Translations under genes and position numbers: made by a program | Shown here: one piece after another, positions 45,001 to 53,133 of the stretch | How positions within the stretch are numbered: the stretch's first letter is position 1 | Layout of the letters: every line of letters begins with the position of its first letter | The notes under the pieces: generated by a model | What the model saw: the letters and a program-made list of their open reading frames with translations, nothing else | Database searches by the model: none | What the model was told of the DNA's origin: nothing | Source: Streptomyces peucetius | GTDB lineage: Bacteria > Actinomycetota > Actinomycetes > Streptomycetales > Streptomycetaceae | NCBI RefSeq assembly: GCF_025854275.1 | Contig: NZ_CP107567.1 | Coordinates: forward strand, 6,572,001-6,636,000 | Length of the DNA stretch: 64,000 nt | Direction of reading: 5' to 3'

Positions 45001-45367
45001 TCATCCCCGGGGCGCGGACGGCTGTGGCGGCCCGGTCGGATGGGGCGGGCTGCTGGTCCGCGGCCGCCGGAGCGGCATGCAGACCGCTCCGGGCAGCGGG
45101 CCGGTACGGGACCCCGGGTGCTGCCTCCGCGGGCGCCACCTCCTGCTGCGCGCCGCCCGGCAGGTCCTCGGCGTCCGCGGGCGAAGCACCGGCGTCCAGC
45201 CGCTCGGACGCGGACACGACGGGCGCGGCGGCGGCAGCGGCCGCGCGCGCCAGCGCGGTGGCCGCTGCCGGAGGCAGGCGGGCCGCCAGCCACAGGGCAT
45301 CGAGCAGCTCCTCGGCGGCGAGTTCCTCGCCGTCGCCCGACAGGACGTTGCGGACCCGTTCCAGCAC
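42098..45367 (-). CDS. SAV_2336-type vWA-like/pseudokinase/FtsK-like protein of a conflict system
   Basis: A 1089-residue protein, GTG at 45367, 6 bp after the MoxR gene stop. After an Ala/Pro-rich 120 residues comes a vWA-like domain (WLDLTVLVDDGVSMLLWQRLAGEI, LLLVVSDGVGPAWRDGRMHAALLRAAATGPT). A protein kinase fold spans about 600-850, but the catalytic loop reads LVHGSLTSHSVL where HxDxxxxN is expected, and no DFG is visible (QIAGWMTAS). It is therefore a pseudokinase. The last 210 residues resemble the FtsK/EccC ATPase fold (LPALSRLIVAVEEAHRVLLL, GGRLGIHLLLFADSSD) but lack a GKT Walker A (RPARLRQD). It is probably the large scaffold or sensor of the vWA-MoxR-VMAP operon. Confidence 0.7.
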   Translation of the reverse strand: MLERVRNVLSGDGEELAAEELLDALWLAARLPPAAATALARAAAAAAAPVVSASERLDAGASPADAEDLPGGAQQEVAPAEAAPGVPYRPAARSGLHAAPAAADQQPAPSDRAATAVRAPGMKALGDAELRLGRALRPLRHWRPDTLRAELDVDATVTAMAETGLPEAVLRPARTRWLDLTVLVDDGVSMLLWQRLAGEIKALMERCGAFRHVRIHGLDSRSPDGPRLSRRPFCARAATLPMSTVLDPSGSTLLLVVSDGVGPAWRDGRMHAALLRAAATGPTALVHVLPPRLRAGSGIGAEPWQVTTRRRGAANRSWLVEDPVLPPELAPFDGVPVPVLTTDPSSLGVWAQLVGSAGSTAVLPLLTRPGTGPAVDGRQPAVHGGGSDVTAEAVLRFRDAASPDAYRLAAHLAAVAPLPVPVMRLVQQAVSPAADTSHLAEVFLGGLMHGVEGPGDLPHQRTFDFTEETRRILLSVVPPSELLRTSRAVTTRLTELASTAGGFPAWIPHPHGSERLPAGSRRPFGWVDETVMRRLGLSLPDTAEPTPSKQETAALRELPPGFELDEDSTGWSRLFVSDPRFDGSGALPYEVFAENTAGWSRVGLFLAHDGEGRVLVIRRPEVPHALDLVATEVAALKRMDGLYAPRLLAWDTGCEHPWLAVECALEGRTDPAPDLRSFVERHGPLYEAGLLMVARQFANGLARAHRKGLVHGSLTSHSVLIAGREVQIAGWMTASINGTVARHRASHRQNARYRAPELPGADAEPTQAADIYALGRILVEAAAGVATDEVAGAPDAFELPLGAEIAESLRACLSHDPERRPTAQELLRAFNALAHEREPGKHRLAVTLGLDDDATPVRLDLESAERGGQGPHLLCQGRPARLRQDLLHRVVEQLTRGRDGVELVVADSKGASRLGRYAGRSAGTAFLGLSADPVRPLSLAEKLNAEIVNRRRVLGTTTTERDIGAFETASRRNPYLPALSRLIVAVEEAHRVLLLSPELRTAVTRVAQSGGRLGIHLLLFADSSDTAWLDHRLLQHLRTRVVLLTRPVSDGRFGGSMPDGAVLIDPSASGPVHFDMGRGPADGQSPSVR

Positions 45368-45373
45368 GGCCGG

Positions 45374-46402
45374 CTACACCGTCCTGCCGAGCCGGTGCAG
45401 CACCGCGTCGAGCAGACCCTCGGCATCGAGATCCACACCGCCCCGGCGCAGGAAGACGGCGTTGAGCAGTTGGTCGGTGGCGAGCTCACCCCTGGCCCTG
45501 CGGGCGAGGAACGCCCGCATCAGCTCGTCCATGCCCTCCATGTCCGTGTCCACGCCGGTCCCGTCGGGGTCCAGATGCGCCGAGATGATGGCGCGCAGCC
45601 GGTCCTCGTCCGGTTCCGGCAGGTCCAGCCGTACGCACCGGCGGAGGAAGGCAGGCGGGAAGTCGCGCTCCCCGTTGCTGGTGATCACGACGACGGGGAA
45701 CTCGGAGCAGCGCACCCGGCCGCGGACGACGTCCGTCCACGCCTCGGGGTCGGCGGTCATCACCCGTACCGTGGCCTGGTCCTCTGGGAGCCGTGCCAGC
45801 TCCGGGATCTCGAACTCGCCCTCCTCGAAGACGTTGAGGAGGTCGTTGGGCAGGTCGACGTCGCCCTTGTCCAGCTCGTCCACGAGCAGCACCCGAGGGG
45901 TGGCGGACGGCACGAGCGCCGTACCGAGCGGACCGAGGCGTACGTAGGATCCGATCCCCGGCTCCCCGCCCGGCGTGCCGTCACCGTCCTGCGGGTCGCG
46001 GCGCATGTTGGTCTCCCGCAGCCGGCCGATGGCGTCGTAGCGGTAGAGCGCTTCCCGGAGCGTGGTACGGCTGTTGACCGGCCAGTGCAGGACGCGGCCC
46101 AGGGACAACTCATGGGCGACGGCGTGTGCCAGGGACGACTTGCCTGTCCCGGGGTGCCCGGTCACCAGCAGCGGTCTGCGCAGCAGCAGCGCCGCGTTGA
46201 CGACGTCGGCCTCGGAGGTGCCGATCAGGTACGGCCGCTCGCGGCCGGTGCCGTTATCGCCTGCGCCGTCGAACCGGCGCCACGGTGGGGCCGACGGAAA
46301 GGTGATGCTGCGGGACCGGCCGTCGCCCCTGAACAGCCGCCAGTCGCCGTCCCCCGCGTCGTCACTCGCGCCGTGCTGCCCCTGGGGGCCGTGGGCCGTC
46401 AT
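45374..46402 (-). CDS. MoxR-family AAA+ ATPase of the vWA-MoxR-VMAP system
   Basis: ATG at 46402 with GGAG 5 nt upstream gives 342 residues. Walker A GHPGTGKSS (82-90), Walker B RVLLVDELDKGD, pre-sensor insertions (FEEGEFEIPEL), sensor 1 VVVITSNGERDFPPAFLRRC and a C-terminal lid are all intact, so it should hydrolyse ATP. MoxR proteins act as chaperones that load or remodel vWA partners, and here that partner is the next gene. It is the only clearly active NTPase of the operon. Confidence 0.85.
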   Translation of the reverse strand: MTAHGPQGQHGASDDAGDGDWRLFRGDGRSRSITFPSAPPWRRFDGAGDNGTGRERPYLIGTSEADVVNAALLLRRPLLVTGHPGTGKSSLAHAVAHELSLGRVLHWPVNSRTTLREALYRYDAIGRLRETNMRRDPQDGDGTPGGEPGIGSYVRLGPLGTALVPSATPRVLLVDELDKGDVDLPNDLLNVFEEGEFEIPELARLPEDQATVRVMTADPEAWTDVVRGRVRCSEFPVVVITSNGERDFPPAFLRRCVRLDLPEPDEDRLRAIISAHLDPDGTGVDTDMEGMDELMRAFLARRARGELATDQLLNAVFLRRGGVDLDAEGLLDAVLHRLGRTV

Positions 46403-46454
46403 CAGGTCTCCGCTCCTTGTCCGTTCGTGCGTCGTCGCCGGTGGACCGACCAGG

Positions 46455-48662
46455 TCATGAGGGGTCCGCCAGCTCCAGCGGGCCGGGCAGCGCCAGTTCG
46501 CCGTCGTCCCACACCAGCGCCGGCCTGGCGGCGGAGGACTGCTCCGACCCGTAGACGGCGGCCCTGAACTCCTGGAGCCGCTGCGGCAGTTTGTGCAGCG
46601 GACCGGTGGGATCGATGTCGTCCATTCGGCCCGCGTCCTCGTGGGACTCGGCCGCCCGGTCCCAGAGCACGACCGGGACACCCATGGCCAGACAGACGGA
46701 GAGCAGGGGATCCCGCTGCTTCGGCGGTCCGTGCAGCACGACCCGGGCCGTATTGCGGTCGGTGGTCTTCAGCAGCCCGTACAGCTGCTTGATCGTGACG
46801 GAGGGCCGGTCGACGACCAGAGCGCCCGGATCTCCGGCCGCCCAGCGTCTGCGCATCTCGCTCTGCCCGTCGGGCGAACGGCGGACAATCTCGGGACAGC
46901 GCAGGGCCACCTGGTACCTGGCGCCCAGCGGCAGGCTGAGCTCCTCGAGGTCGGGGAAGATGTCACCGAACTCGCTGCCCGTGTCCCAACTGTCCACGGG
47001 TACCTGGAGACTGTCGCGTCCGACGACCACGTCCACCTGAGCCGGATCGTCGCCCGCGCCGCTCCCGCAGCCGTCCGCCGTCTCACGTATCAGGCGCCCG
47101 ATACCGTCCGGGGACAGGGGACCGTTCCGCGTGGTCACGGGAGTCTGCGTACCGTCCTTGCGGACCAGCCGGATCTCGCAGTGGTAGTGCCCCGGGGAGT
47201 CCGGCCCGGCCTCCGACAGCCGGGTGACGATCCGCGCGACCGGTGACGGGCGGTGCAAGGCCCAGGCCGCCGCGTCGGCACGGCGCTCGGCCAGTGCCGC
47301 GTGGGGGATCCCCAGCCGTTCGGCGACCCGGTCGCACCAGTGGCGCAGAGCGGTGCGGCTCTCGTCGCCCGCCGCGGCGGCCACGAACGCCGCAAGTCTC
47401 AGCAGAGCCGGGACTGGGGAGCACTCCGTGTTCCCGACGGGGCCGTCGGGGTAGTCCTCCAGGCTCAGCACCACACCGTCCAGCTCCGCCGCCGTCAGCC
47501 GGGGGGCACCGGCCAGCGGACCGGGAAGGGCCATGAACCGCAGCGCCTCGCGGGCGGCGCGGGGAAGCAGGGCCGGATCGGCCTCGGTGACCGTACGGAG
47601 CCCCGTGAGCAGCTGCCGGTGCTCGTTGACCGACAGCAGCCGGACGTTCTCCTCCATGCGGCCGAGTGCCAGCAGGTGGTCCAGCGCCCGCCGGCCGGCG
47701 CGGTGGTCGCGAACCGTGGGGGCGAGCGACTCGGACAGCGTGGCCAGTGCCCGGTCCTCCGTCAGCAGCAGCCTCGCCAGCTCGTCGAGCGTGGGAGCGG
47801 AGGATCCGTCGTCGGCCGGGTGCTCGCAGCCGATACCGGACGCGAGCACCCGGCAGTGGTCCGCGCGCCTGACCGGGTCGTCCAGCAGTGCGCGCAGCGC
47901 GGGCACCAGCAACTGCACTGCTCCGAACGACTCCGGGGGCACGCACCGGTCCATGTCGTCCGGTGCGGCGACCGCGCACTCGCTGAGGACATCGGCGGCG
48001 TCCGCCCGCGCCAGTTCCTTCCGCACGGTCTGCCACGGCACCGCCCAGCCGCGGCGGACCGTGTCCTGGGACCCCAACGCGCCCTTGGCAGGCAGCACCT
48101 GGGCGACGACGAGCCCGGTGACCGTGGAGTCGGACGGCACCCACAGCGGGCCTCCGCTGTATCCCGGCCCGATGGCGGCCCCGGACAGCTTGCCGTCCAG
48201 ATAGCAGCAGCCGTCGTCCTCGGGGCCGACCACGATGTCCGCGTAGGTGATGGATTCGCCGCCGCCGTGCCAGGCCCGCAGTCCCTGCCCCTCCGTCATG
48301 TCCCGCCACACCACTGGCCTGGTCCAGTCGGGAGCGGGCTCGTCCAGTTCCAGCACGGCCAGGTCGCCGTCCCACACGACCCCGGAGGCCCGCCGCTGCG
48401 GAGGCAGCCAGACCGACAGCCGGGCGGTACCGCGACCTGTCGTCCCGGAGCCGTGGAACGCGATGTCCAGCGCACGCTCCGCCTCCGGCTGCTCGGTGCT
48501 CAACAGGTCCCGCCCGAGTGCGTCGTTGACGACATGGGCGCAGGTCAGCACGCGGGTAGGGGAGAGGAGGGCGGCGGCACCGGAGGCCTTGGCGCCGTCC
48601 TCGCGCAGCAGCGCGGTACGCGAGCCGGGCGATGCACGGCGACGGAACCAGCCCATTCTCAC
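46455..48662 (-). CDS. Trypsin-like protease fused to VMAP domains (effector/initiator of conflict system)
   Basis: A 735-residue protein whose GTG overlaps the previous stop (GTGA). The N-terminal trypsin-like domain has an intact triad: His43 (VLTCAHVV), Asp100 (DGDLAVLEL) and Ser169 (GPGYSGGPLW). There is no signal peptide, so the protease is cytoplasmic. Residues about 230-460 form a helical VMAP-M-type middle region. Residues 480-735 (GHYHCEIRLVRKDG, VDVVVGRDSLQVPVDSWDTG, CLAMGVPVVLWDRA) fit the VMAP-C domain of vWA-MoxR-associated conflict proteins. Cleavage of host or own proteins on infection would be the effector action by analogy. Confidence 0.75.
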   Translation of the reverse strand: MRMGWFRRRASPGSRTALLREDGAKASGAAALLSPTRVLTCAHVVNDALGRDLLSTEQPEAERALDIAFHGSGTTGRGTARLSVWLPPQRRASGVVWDGDLAVLELDEPAPDWTRPVVWRDMTEGQGLRAWHGGGESITYADIVVGPEDDGCCYLDGKLSGAAIGPGYSGGPLWVPSDSTVTGLVVAQVLPAKGALGSQDTVRRGWAVPWQTVRKELARADAADVLSECAVAAPDDMDRCVPPESFGAVQLLVPALRALLDDPVRRADHCRVLASGIGCEHPADDGSSAPTLDELARLLLTEDRALATLSESLAPTVRDHRAGRRALDHLLALGRMEENVRLLSVNEHRQLLTGLRTVTEADPALLPRAAREALRFMALPGPLAGAPRLTAAELDGVVLSLEDYPDGPVGNTECSPVPALLRLAAFVAAAAGDESRTALRHWCDRVAERLGIPHAALAERRADAAAWALHRPSPVARIVTRLSEAGPDSPGHYHCEIRLVRKDGTQTPVTTRNGPLSPDGIGRLIRETADGCGSGAGDDPAQVDVVVGRDSLQVPVDSWDTGSEFGDIFPDLEELSLPLGARYQVALRCPEIVRRSPDGQSEMRRRWAAGDPGALVVDRPSVTIKQLYGLLKTTDRNTARVVLHGPPKQRDPLLSVCLAMGVPVVLWDRAAESHEDAGRMDDIDPTGPLHKLPQRLQEFRAAVYGSEQSSAARPALVWDDGELALPGPLELADPS

Positions 48663-49057
48663 CCCTGGCCAGAGTCGGCGGTGCCGTGCTGCCAGGTCGC
48701 GCTCACCGTCATGGTCGCCTTGCCGTTCGCGCCGACGATGCCCAGCTTGAGGTCCTGGCCGATCTGGAGGCCGAATTCGACCTTGAGTTCCTGCGGCGGG
48801 TTGTCGGTACCGGCGACGGCGCCGTGCACCTCCTCCAGGAGCGGTCCGAGCGGGCGCAGCGTGCTTCGCAGGGCATCCGTCGCGAGCTCGGCGGCCCGCC
48901 GGCCGCGTCCCACCGGAGTGGCGGTGCCGAATCCGTCGGGAAGGTCCGGTGCCTCCGGCGCTCCGTCGGGGACGGGGGCCGCTGCCGGTTCCCCGGCGTC
49001 GGCCAGCTCCACGCGTAACGCGGCGCCGGCCAGGTCGAGTTCAAGATATTCGGGCAT
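48659..49057 (-). CDS. CU044_2847-type trypsin-co-occurring protein
   Basis: A 132-residue protein, ATG at 49057, first gene of the conflict operon. It opens with a short beta hairpin (EYLELDLAGAALRVELAD), followed by a helix (RAAELATDALRSTLRPLGPLLEEVHGAV) and a beta-rich end (ELKVEFGLQIGQDLKLGIVGANGKATMTVSATW). This layout is that of the small trypsin-co-occurring domain (TRYPCO1). Such proteins regularly sit next to cytoplasmic trypsin-VMAP genes and probably control or recruit the protease. Its stop is shared with the next start. Confidence 0.75.
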   Translation of the reverse strand: MPEYLELDLAGAALRVELADAGEPAAAPVPDGAPEAPDLPDGFGTATPVGRGRRAAELATDALRSTLRPLGPLLEEVHGAVAGTDNPPQELKVEFGLQIGQDLKLGIVGANGKATMTVSATWQHGTADSGQG

Positions 49058-49145
49058 GACGGCATTCTGCCTGACCGGGCGCCTTCGCCGGGCCGGATGC
49101 CGGCAGTCGCGCTACGGGCTGGAACGTTCAGTCACCGTGCCAGGC

Positions 49146-50114
49146 TCACCGGTCCGGATGCTCGCCCGGGCCCTCCGCGTGGCCGGCGAGGGGGGTCGGC
49201 GACAGGGAGGCGTTCTCCTCGCCCGGCTCCAGCAGCGTGTCCGCCGCGCCGACGATCAGCGGGTCCGGCCGTCCGACGGCTCCGGTGTCCTTGCTGGTGT
49301 AGTCCACGTGCCACAGCAGACTGCGCATCGCCTCGAGGCGGCCACGGCGCTTGTCGTTGCTCTTGACCACCGTCCACGGGGCGTGCTCGGTGTCGGTGGC
49401 GCGGAACATGTCCACCTTGGCGGCGGTGTACTCGTCCCACAGGTCCAGCGACGCCACGTCCGTGGGGGACAGTTTCCACTGGCGCACCGGGTCGACCTGG
49501 CGGATCGCGAAACGGGTGCGCTGCTCGGCGCGGGAGACCGAGAACCAGAACTTGACCAGGATGATCCCGTCCTCGACCAGCATCCGCTCGAACTGCGGGC
49601 ACTGGTGCAGGAACAGGTCGTACTGCGCCTTGCTGCAGAACCCCATGACCCGCTCCACACCGGCCCGGTTGTACCAGGAGCGGTCGAAGAACACGATCTC
49701 GCCCGCGGACGGCAGATGGGCCACATAGCGCTGGAAGTACCACTGCGTCGCCTCGCGTTCCGTCGGTTTCTCCAGGGCCACCACGCGCGCGCCGCGAGGA
49801 TTCAGCCGCTCCGTGAACCGCTGGATCGTGCCGCCCTTGCCCGCGGCGTCGCGTCCCTCACAGATCACGATGAGCCGCCCGCCGGAGTCCTTGACCCAGC
49901 GCTGCAGCTTCAGCATCTCGATCTGCAGCACACGCTTCTGCCGCTCGTACTCGGACCTCGGAATCTTCCGGTCGTACGGGTAGTTCTGCCGCCAGGTCTT
50001 GATCGGGCGGCCGTCCTCGTCGAGGAGCACCGGGCGCTCCGGCTGGCTCGCGTCCACGGTCATGCCGTCGAGCAGCTCCTGCCCGTTCCCGTCGCGCTCC
50101 GTCGCATCGCCCAT
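49146..50114 (-). CDS. ppk2: Polyphosphate kinase 2
   Basis: A 322-residue protein; the ATG at 50114 is chosen over a GTG three codons upstream. PPK2 motifs: IVICEGRDAAGKGGTIQRFTERLNPRGARVVALEKPTERE (Walker A, residues 87-94), HLPSAGEIVFFDRSWYNRAGVERVMGFC (Walker B/lid) and SDPVRQWKLSP-like RQVDPVRQWKLSPTDVASLDLWDEY. It transfers phosphate between polyphosphate and nucleoside diphosphates. A single-domain class I enzyme. It lies 88 bp upstream of the conflict operon on the same strand; whether they share a transcript is unclear. Confidence 0.9.
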   Translation of the reverse strand: MGDATERDGNGQELLDGMTVDASQPERPVLLDEDGRPIKTWRQNYPYDRKIPRSEYERQKRVLQIEMLKLQRWVKDSGGRLIVICEGRDAAGKGGTIQRFTERLNPRGARVVALEKPTEREATQWYFQRYVAHLPSAGEIVFFDRSWYNRAGVERVMGFCSKAQYDLFLHQCPQFERMLVEDGIILVKFWFSVSRAEQRTRFAIRQVDPVRQWKLSPTDVASLDLWDEYTAAKVDMFRATDTEHAPWTVVKSNDKRRGRLEAMRSLLWHVDYTSKDTGAVGRPDPLIVGAADTLLEPGEENASLSPTPLAGHAEGPGEHPDR

Positions 50115-50184
50115 CGCTGACACCTGCCCGGTACGGCTGCCGATCACGTATCCCTCATGATCCCACCAGGCGTCGCCCGACGTC

Positions 50185-50203
50185 GCGGACAGTACCTGTC
50201 CGC
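50185..50203. promoter_or_regulatory. Perfect 19-bp palindrome between ppk2 and the winged-helix gene
   Basis: GCGGACAG and CTGTCCGC flank a 3-bp centre (TAC). It lies 71 bp from the ppk2 start and 23 bp from the divergent ATG, just upstream of a TAGCGT -10. It is well placed to act as an operator; no family was matched. Confidence 0.5.
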
Positions 50204-50212
50204 AAGGGTGGG

Positions 50213-50218
50213 TAGCGT
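50213..50218 (+). promoter_or_regulatory. -10 element of a leaderless promoter (TAGCGT)
   Basis: TAGCGT lies 7 nt before the ATG at 50226, which has no ribosome site. The identical hexamer, at the same spacing and with a similar GGTAGCGTT context, precedes the gene at 60687. I see no convincing -35. Confidence 0.5.
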
Positions 50219-50225
50219 TCCGGGC

Positions 50226-51356
50226 ATGGCCTCGAAGACCGCGACGTACCCCGTTCTCGACAACCGCGCACTGAACCGTGCGACTCTCGCGCGCCAGCTC
50301 CTGCTGCGGCGCGTGCCGCGCACGGAGCTGACCGTCGCGGCCGCGGTCGCGCACCTGGTCGGGCTGCAGGCACAGAACGTGAAGCCGCCCTACTACGCGC
50401 TCGCCGCGCGCCTGGCGGACTTCGGCCCCGAGGAACTCTCCGCGCTGATGGAGTCCCGGGCGGTCGGGCGCCTCGTGACGATGCGGTCCACGATCCACAC
50501 CCACACCGCCGACGACTGCATGCGCCTGCGGCCGCTCGTGCAGGCCGCGCGGGACCGTGAGCTGGACCGGTTCCGGAGCGGGCTGGCCGGCGTGGACCTC
50601 CGGCGGCTGGCCGCCGTCGCACGGGAGCTCGTCGAGGACGAGCCGCGGACCATGAAGGAACTGCGCGAGGCACTCGTCGTCCACTGGCCGGACGCCGGCC
50701 CGTTCGCCCTGTCCGTGGCCGCCCGGTGCTCGCTGCCGCTGGTGCAGGTCACGCCGCGGGGCGTGTGGGGGAGGAGCGGCCAGGTCCGGCTGACCACCGC
50801 GCAGCGATGGTTCGGCCGCCCGTCCGAGCCCGCCCACGAGGCCGGTGACACCGTGCTGCGCTACCTCGCCGCCTTCGGCCCCGCCTCGGTCAAGGACTTC
50901 CAGACCTGGTCCGGGCTGACGCGGACGCGCGACGTCTTCGAACGGCTGCGGCCGCGACTGGCCGTGTTCCAGGACGAGCGAGGCGCCGAGCTCTTCGACC
51001 TCCCGGACGCACCCCGGCCCGGCGCGGATGTCCCGGTGCCGGCGCGTCTGCTGCCCGAGTACGACAACCTGCTGCTGTCCCACGCGGACCGGAGCCGGGT
51101 GGTGTCCGCCGAGCACAAGGCGCTCCTCTGGAAGGGCAATCAGGCGTACTGCACTTTCCTCCTGGATGGTTTCCTCGCCGGGATCTGGCGCCTTGAGGAG
51201 ACCGGGACGACGGCGACGCTGACGCTGCAGCCCTTCGGCTCGCCGACGCGGGCGCAGCGGGAGGAACTGGCGGAGGAGGCGGGGCGGACGCTCGCCCGGA
51301 TGCGGCCGGAGCTCGCGCCCGCGGTCCGCTTCGGGGCGGTGCGGGACGGGGGTTAG
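50226..51356 (+). CDS. Winged-helix DNA-binding domain protein (HTH_42 family)
   Basis: A 376-residue protein. The family signature is present: LLLRRVPRTELTVAAAVAHLVGLQAQNVKPPYYALAARLADF, SRAVGRLVTMRSTIHTHTADDCMRLRPLV and LPEYDNLLLSHADRSRVV, with a C-terminal TLQPFGSPTRAQREELAEEAGRTL. This group includes the AlkX/YcaQ-type DNA glycosylases that unhook interstrand crosslinks, and in Streptomyces some are self-resistance enzymes. The catalytic Gln-x-Gln motif of YcaQ appears as LQAQN (near residue 44). A DNA repair role is likely but unproven. Confidence 0.75.
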   Translation: MASKTATYPVLDNRALNRATLARQLLLRRVPRTELTVAAAVAHLVGLQAQNVKPPYYALAARLADFGPEELSALMESRAVGRLVTMRSTIHTHTADDCMRLRPLVQAARDRELDRFRSGLAGVDLRRLAAVARELVEDEPRTMKELREALVVHWPDAGPFALSVAARCSLPLVQVTPRGVWGRSGQVRLTTAQRWFGRPSEPAHEAGDTVLRYLAAFGPASVKDFQTWSGLTRTRDVFERLRPRLAVFQDERGAELFDLPDAPRPGADVPVPARLLPEYDNLLLSHADRSRVVSAEHKALLWKGNQAYCTFLLDGFLAGIWRLEETGTTATLTLQPFGSPTRAQREELAEEAGRTLARMRPELAPAVRFGAVRDGG

Positions 51357-51384
51357 GCCGCGGGTGGGCCGCTGCGCGGGACCG

Positions 51385-52215
51385 TCACGGCAGCAGGCCC
51401 GCGCGTCGCACCGCGACCACCGCCTCCAGCCGCGTCCGTGCCCCCAGCTTCCGCATCGCCGACCGCAGATACGCCTTCACCGTCTCCGGCCGCAACCCCA
51501 ACCGCCCCGCAGCCGCCGCGTTCGTCGCGCCCGAGGCGACGCACCCCAGGACGTCCAGCTCCCGCGGCGTCAGGGACACCTCCGCCTCCGGCCCGTCGGC
51601 GCGTGCGGTCGCCAGCCGCCCGCACACCGTCAGCAGTTCCTCGCGCAGCGCCCGGTCGGCGATCCGGGGCGCCAGGGCGCGGAGTTCGCCGTGGACCTCC
51701 CGTACGGTCTCCCACGCCCCCGGGGCCGGGGCCGCGGCGGTCGGCCTGGCGCAGGCCAGCAGTCGCTCCGCCTCGTCCCGTACGGCCAGCGCCTGTTCCA
51801 CGTCCCGGGCCGCCGACACCGCCGCGTCCAGGACCCGGTCGCCCAGCACGAGAGGCCGGCGCAGCGCGCCGTACAGCAGGCCGCGCACCTTGCGCCGTAC
51901 GACGACGGGCACCGCGACCACGGACCGGAGCCCCGCCGCCGCCACCGCCGCGTCGTACTCGTGGCTGATGTGGCGGGCCGACGGGTAGTCCGTCACCGAG
52001 CAGGGCCGTGACAGCGCCATCGTCTTTCCGCCGAGGCCGTTGCCCGACCGGATGGCGAGGCCGCGCAGCGACCCGGTCGCCGCTCCCGTCAGCTCCGCGA
52101 TGCGCAGCTGTGCCCCGTCGCGCAGCAGCCCGCCGAACGCGACGGGCAGCCCGGTCGTCCGCCGCAGCCGCAGCAGCGCCGCCCGCATCTCGGCCGCTTC
52201 GTCGGGTCCGTTCAC
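51385..52215 (-). CDS. GAF-domain LuxR-type transcriptional regulator
   Basis: GTG at 52215 has AGGAGGAAC 7 nt upstream; 276 residues. Residues 10-150 form a GAF-like sensor (LPVAFGGLLRDGAQLRIAELTG, VVAVPVVVRRKVRGLLYGALRRPLVLGDRVLDAA). A helical linker leads to a LuxR helix-turn-helix (EVSLTPRELDVLGCVASGATNAAAAGRLGLRPETVKAYLRSAMRKLGARTRLEAVVAVRRAGLL). Such regulators sense small aromatic or lipid ligands. The acyl-CoA synthetase genes at 53134 and 54807 are possible targets by proximity only. Confidence 0.75.
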   Translation of the reverse strand: MNGPDEAAEMRAALLRLRRTTGLPVAFGGLLRDGAQLRIAELTGAATGSLRGLAIRSGNGLGGKTMALSRPCSVTDYPSARHISHEYDAAVAAAGLRSVVAVPVVVRRKVRGLLYGALRRPLVLGDRVLDAAVSAARDVEQALAVRDEAERLLACARPTAAAPAPGAWETVREVHGELRALAPRIADRALREELLTVCGRLATARADGPEAEVSLTPRELDVLGCVASGATNAAAAGRLGLRPETVKAYLRSAMRKLGARTRLEAVVAVRRAGLLP

Positions 52216-52328
52216 GCGTCGTTCCTCCTGTCGGCACCGGTGTGCGACCGATTACACGACGGCGGCGCCGCCCCGGGCAACAGTCCGGCGCCATGCACGT
52301 CGGGCGGTACGTCCCGGTCGGCGCGCGG

Positions 52329-52937
52329 TCAGGCCTGGCTCTCCATGACGAGCCGAGTGGACCTCGAGAGCGCGGCCCTCACGGCGCCGCCCCGGGTCAG
52401 CGGGGCACGGTCCACGCCGGCGAAGAGCACGGCGAGCGCGATGTCGGCGGCGACGGCCCGGCCGGCGACGTGGACCTGCACCTTCTTGCCGCTGCCGATG
52501 CCGGAGAGCTTGACGGTGACGGTGACGCCCGGGTCCTCGCTGTCGGCCTGCCTGCTGAGGACGAACTGCTTCCGGTTGCGTGCCCGCAGCCGGTAGGGGT
52601 CGCCGCCGTAGGTCAGTCGCAGGGCGCGGCCCCGCAGCGTCAGGCCGAAGCGGTTGCGCCGCATGTGCACCGTCGCGTCCCCCAGCCGGAGCGTGGAGCG
52701 GTTCAGCGTGGGCAGGTCGGCCGCTTCGGTGTGGATGCCGCGCGTCTCGTACGTCGCCGTGGGGATCAGGGTGCCCCGGACCTCGGAGACGAGGCTTTCC
52801 GGCTGCCTTCGCGGCAACGGGCAGGTGAGCGTGATCTCGCCGAACGCGTCGGACGTCCCCCGGTAGCCGGACCGCCTGTCGTGGCCCTCGCCCTCCCTCC
52901 GGAAGCGCAGGATGATCGGCCCAGTGGCGGCGTGCAT
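52329..52937 (-). CDS. Hypothetical beta-rich cytoplasmic protein
   Basis: A 202-residue protein, ATG at 52937 after AAGGGAACGC. Basic, with many alternating hydrophobic and charged stretches that suggest a beta sandwich (ITLTCPLPRRQPESLVSEVRGTLIP, STLRLGDATVHMRRNRFGLTLRGRALRLTYGG, VTVTVKLSGIGSGKKVQVHVAGRAVAADIALAVLFAG). No signal peptide, membrane segment or known motif. It lies 114 bp upstream of the GAF-LuxR gene on the same strand. Confidence 0.5.
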   Translation of the reverse strand: MHAATGPIILRFRREGEGHDRRSGYRGTSDAFGEITLTCPLPRRQPESLVSEVRGTLIPTATYETRGIHTEAADLPTLNRSTLRLGDATVHMRRNRFGLTLRGRALRLTYGGDPYRLRARNRKQFVLSRQADSEDPGVTVTVKLSGIGSGKKVQVHVAGRAVAADIALAVLFAGVDRAPLTRGGAVRAALSRSTRLVMESQA

Positions 52938-53133
52938 GCGTTCCCTTCGGTCGAACAGGAGCTCGGGGTGGCGTACGGGGCAGGTCGCGGAGCCCCGGCA
53001 GGGCCCGTCCGCAACTCCTCGTCGTGCGCCGTCACCTTAAGGCCGGGCCGCTGAGGGCACCCCGAACGGGGGTAGTGAGAACGAGGCACCGACTGCACGA
53101 TGTGGACCACCGGTCCCGCAACGAGGAGGACAC

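Noticed and set aside
49122..49129. GAACGTTC upstream of the conflict operon, considered as an SOS (LexA) box
   Set aside because: The actinobacterial LexA box needs GAAC and GTTC separated by 4 bp; here they are adjacent, so only a simple palindrome remains.
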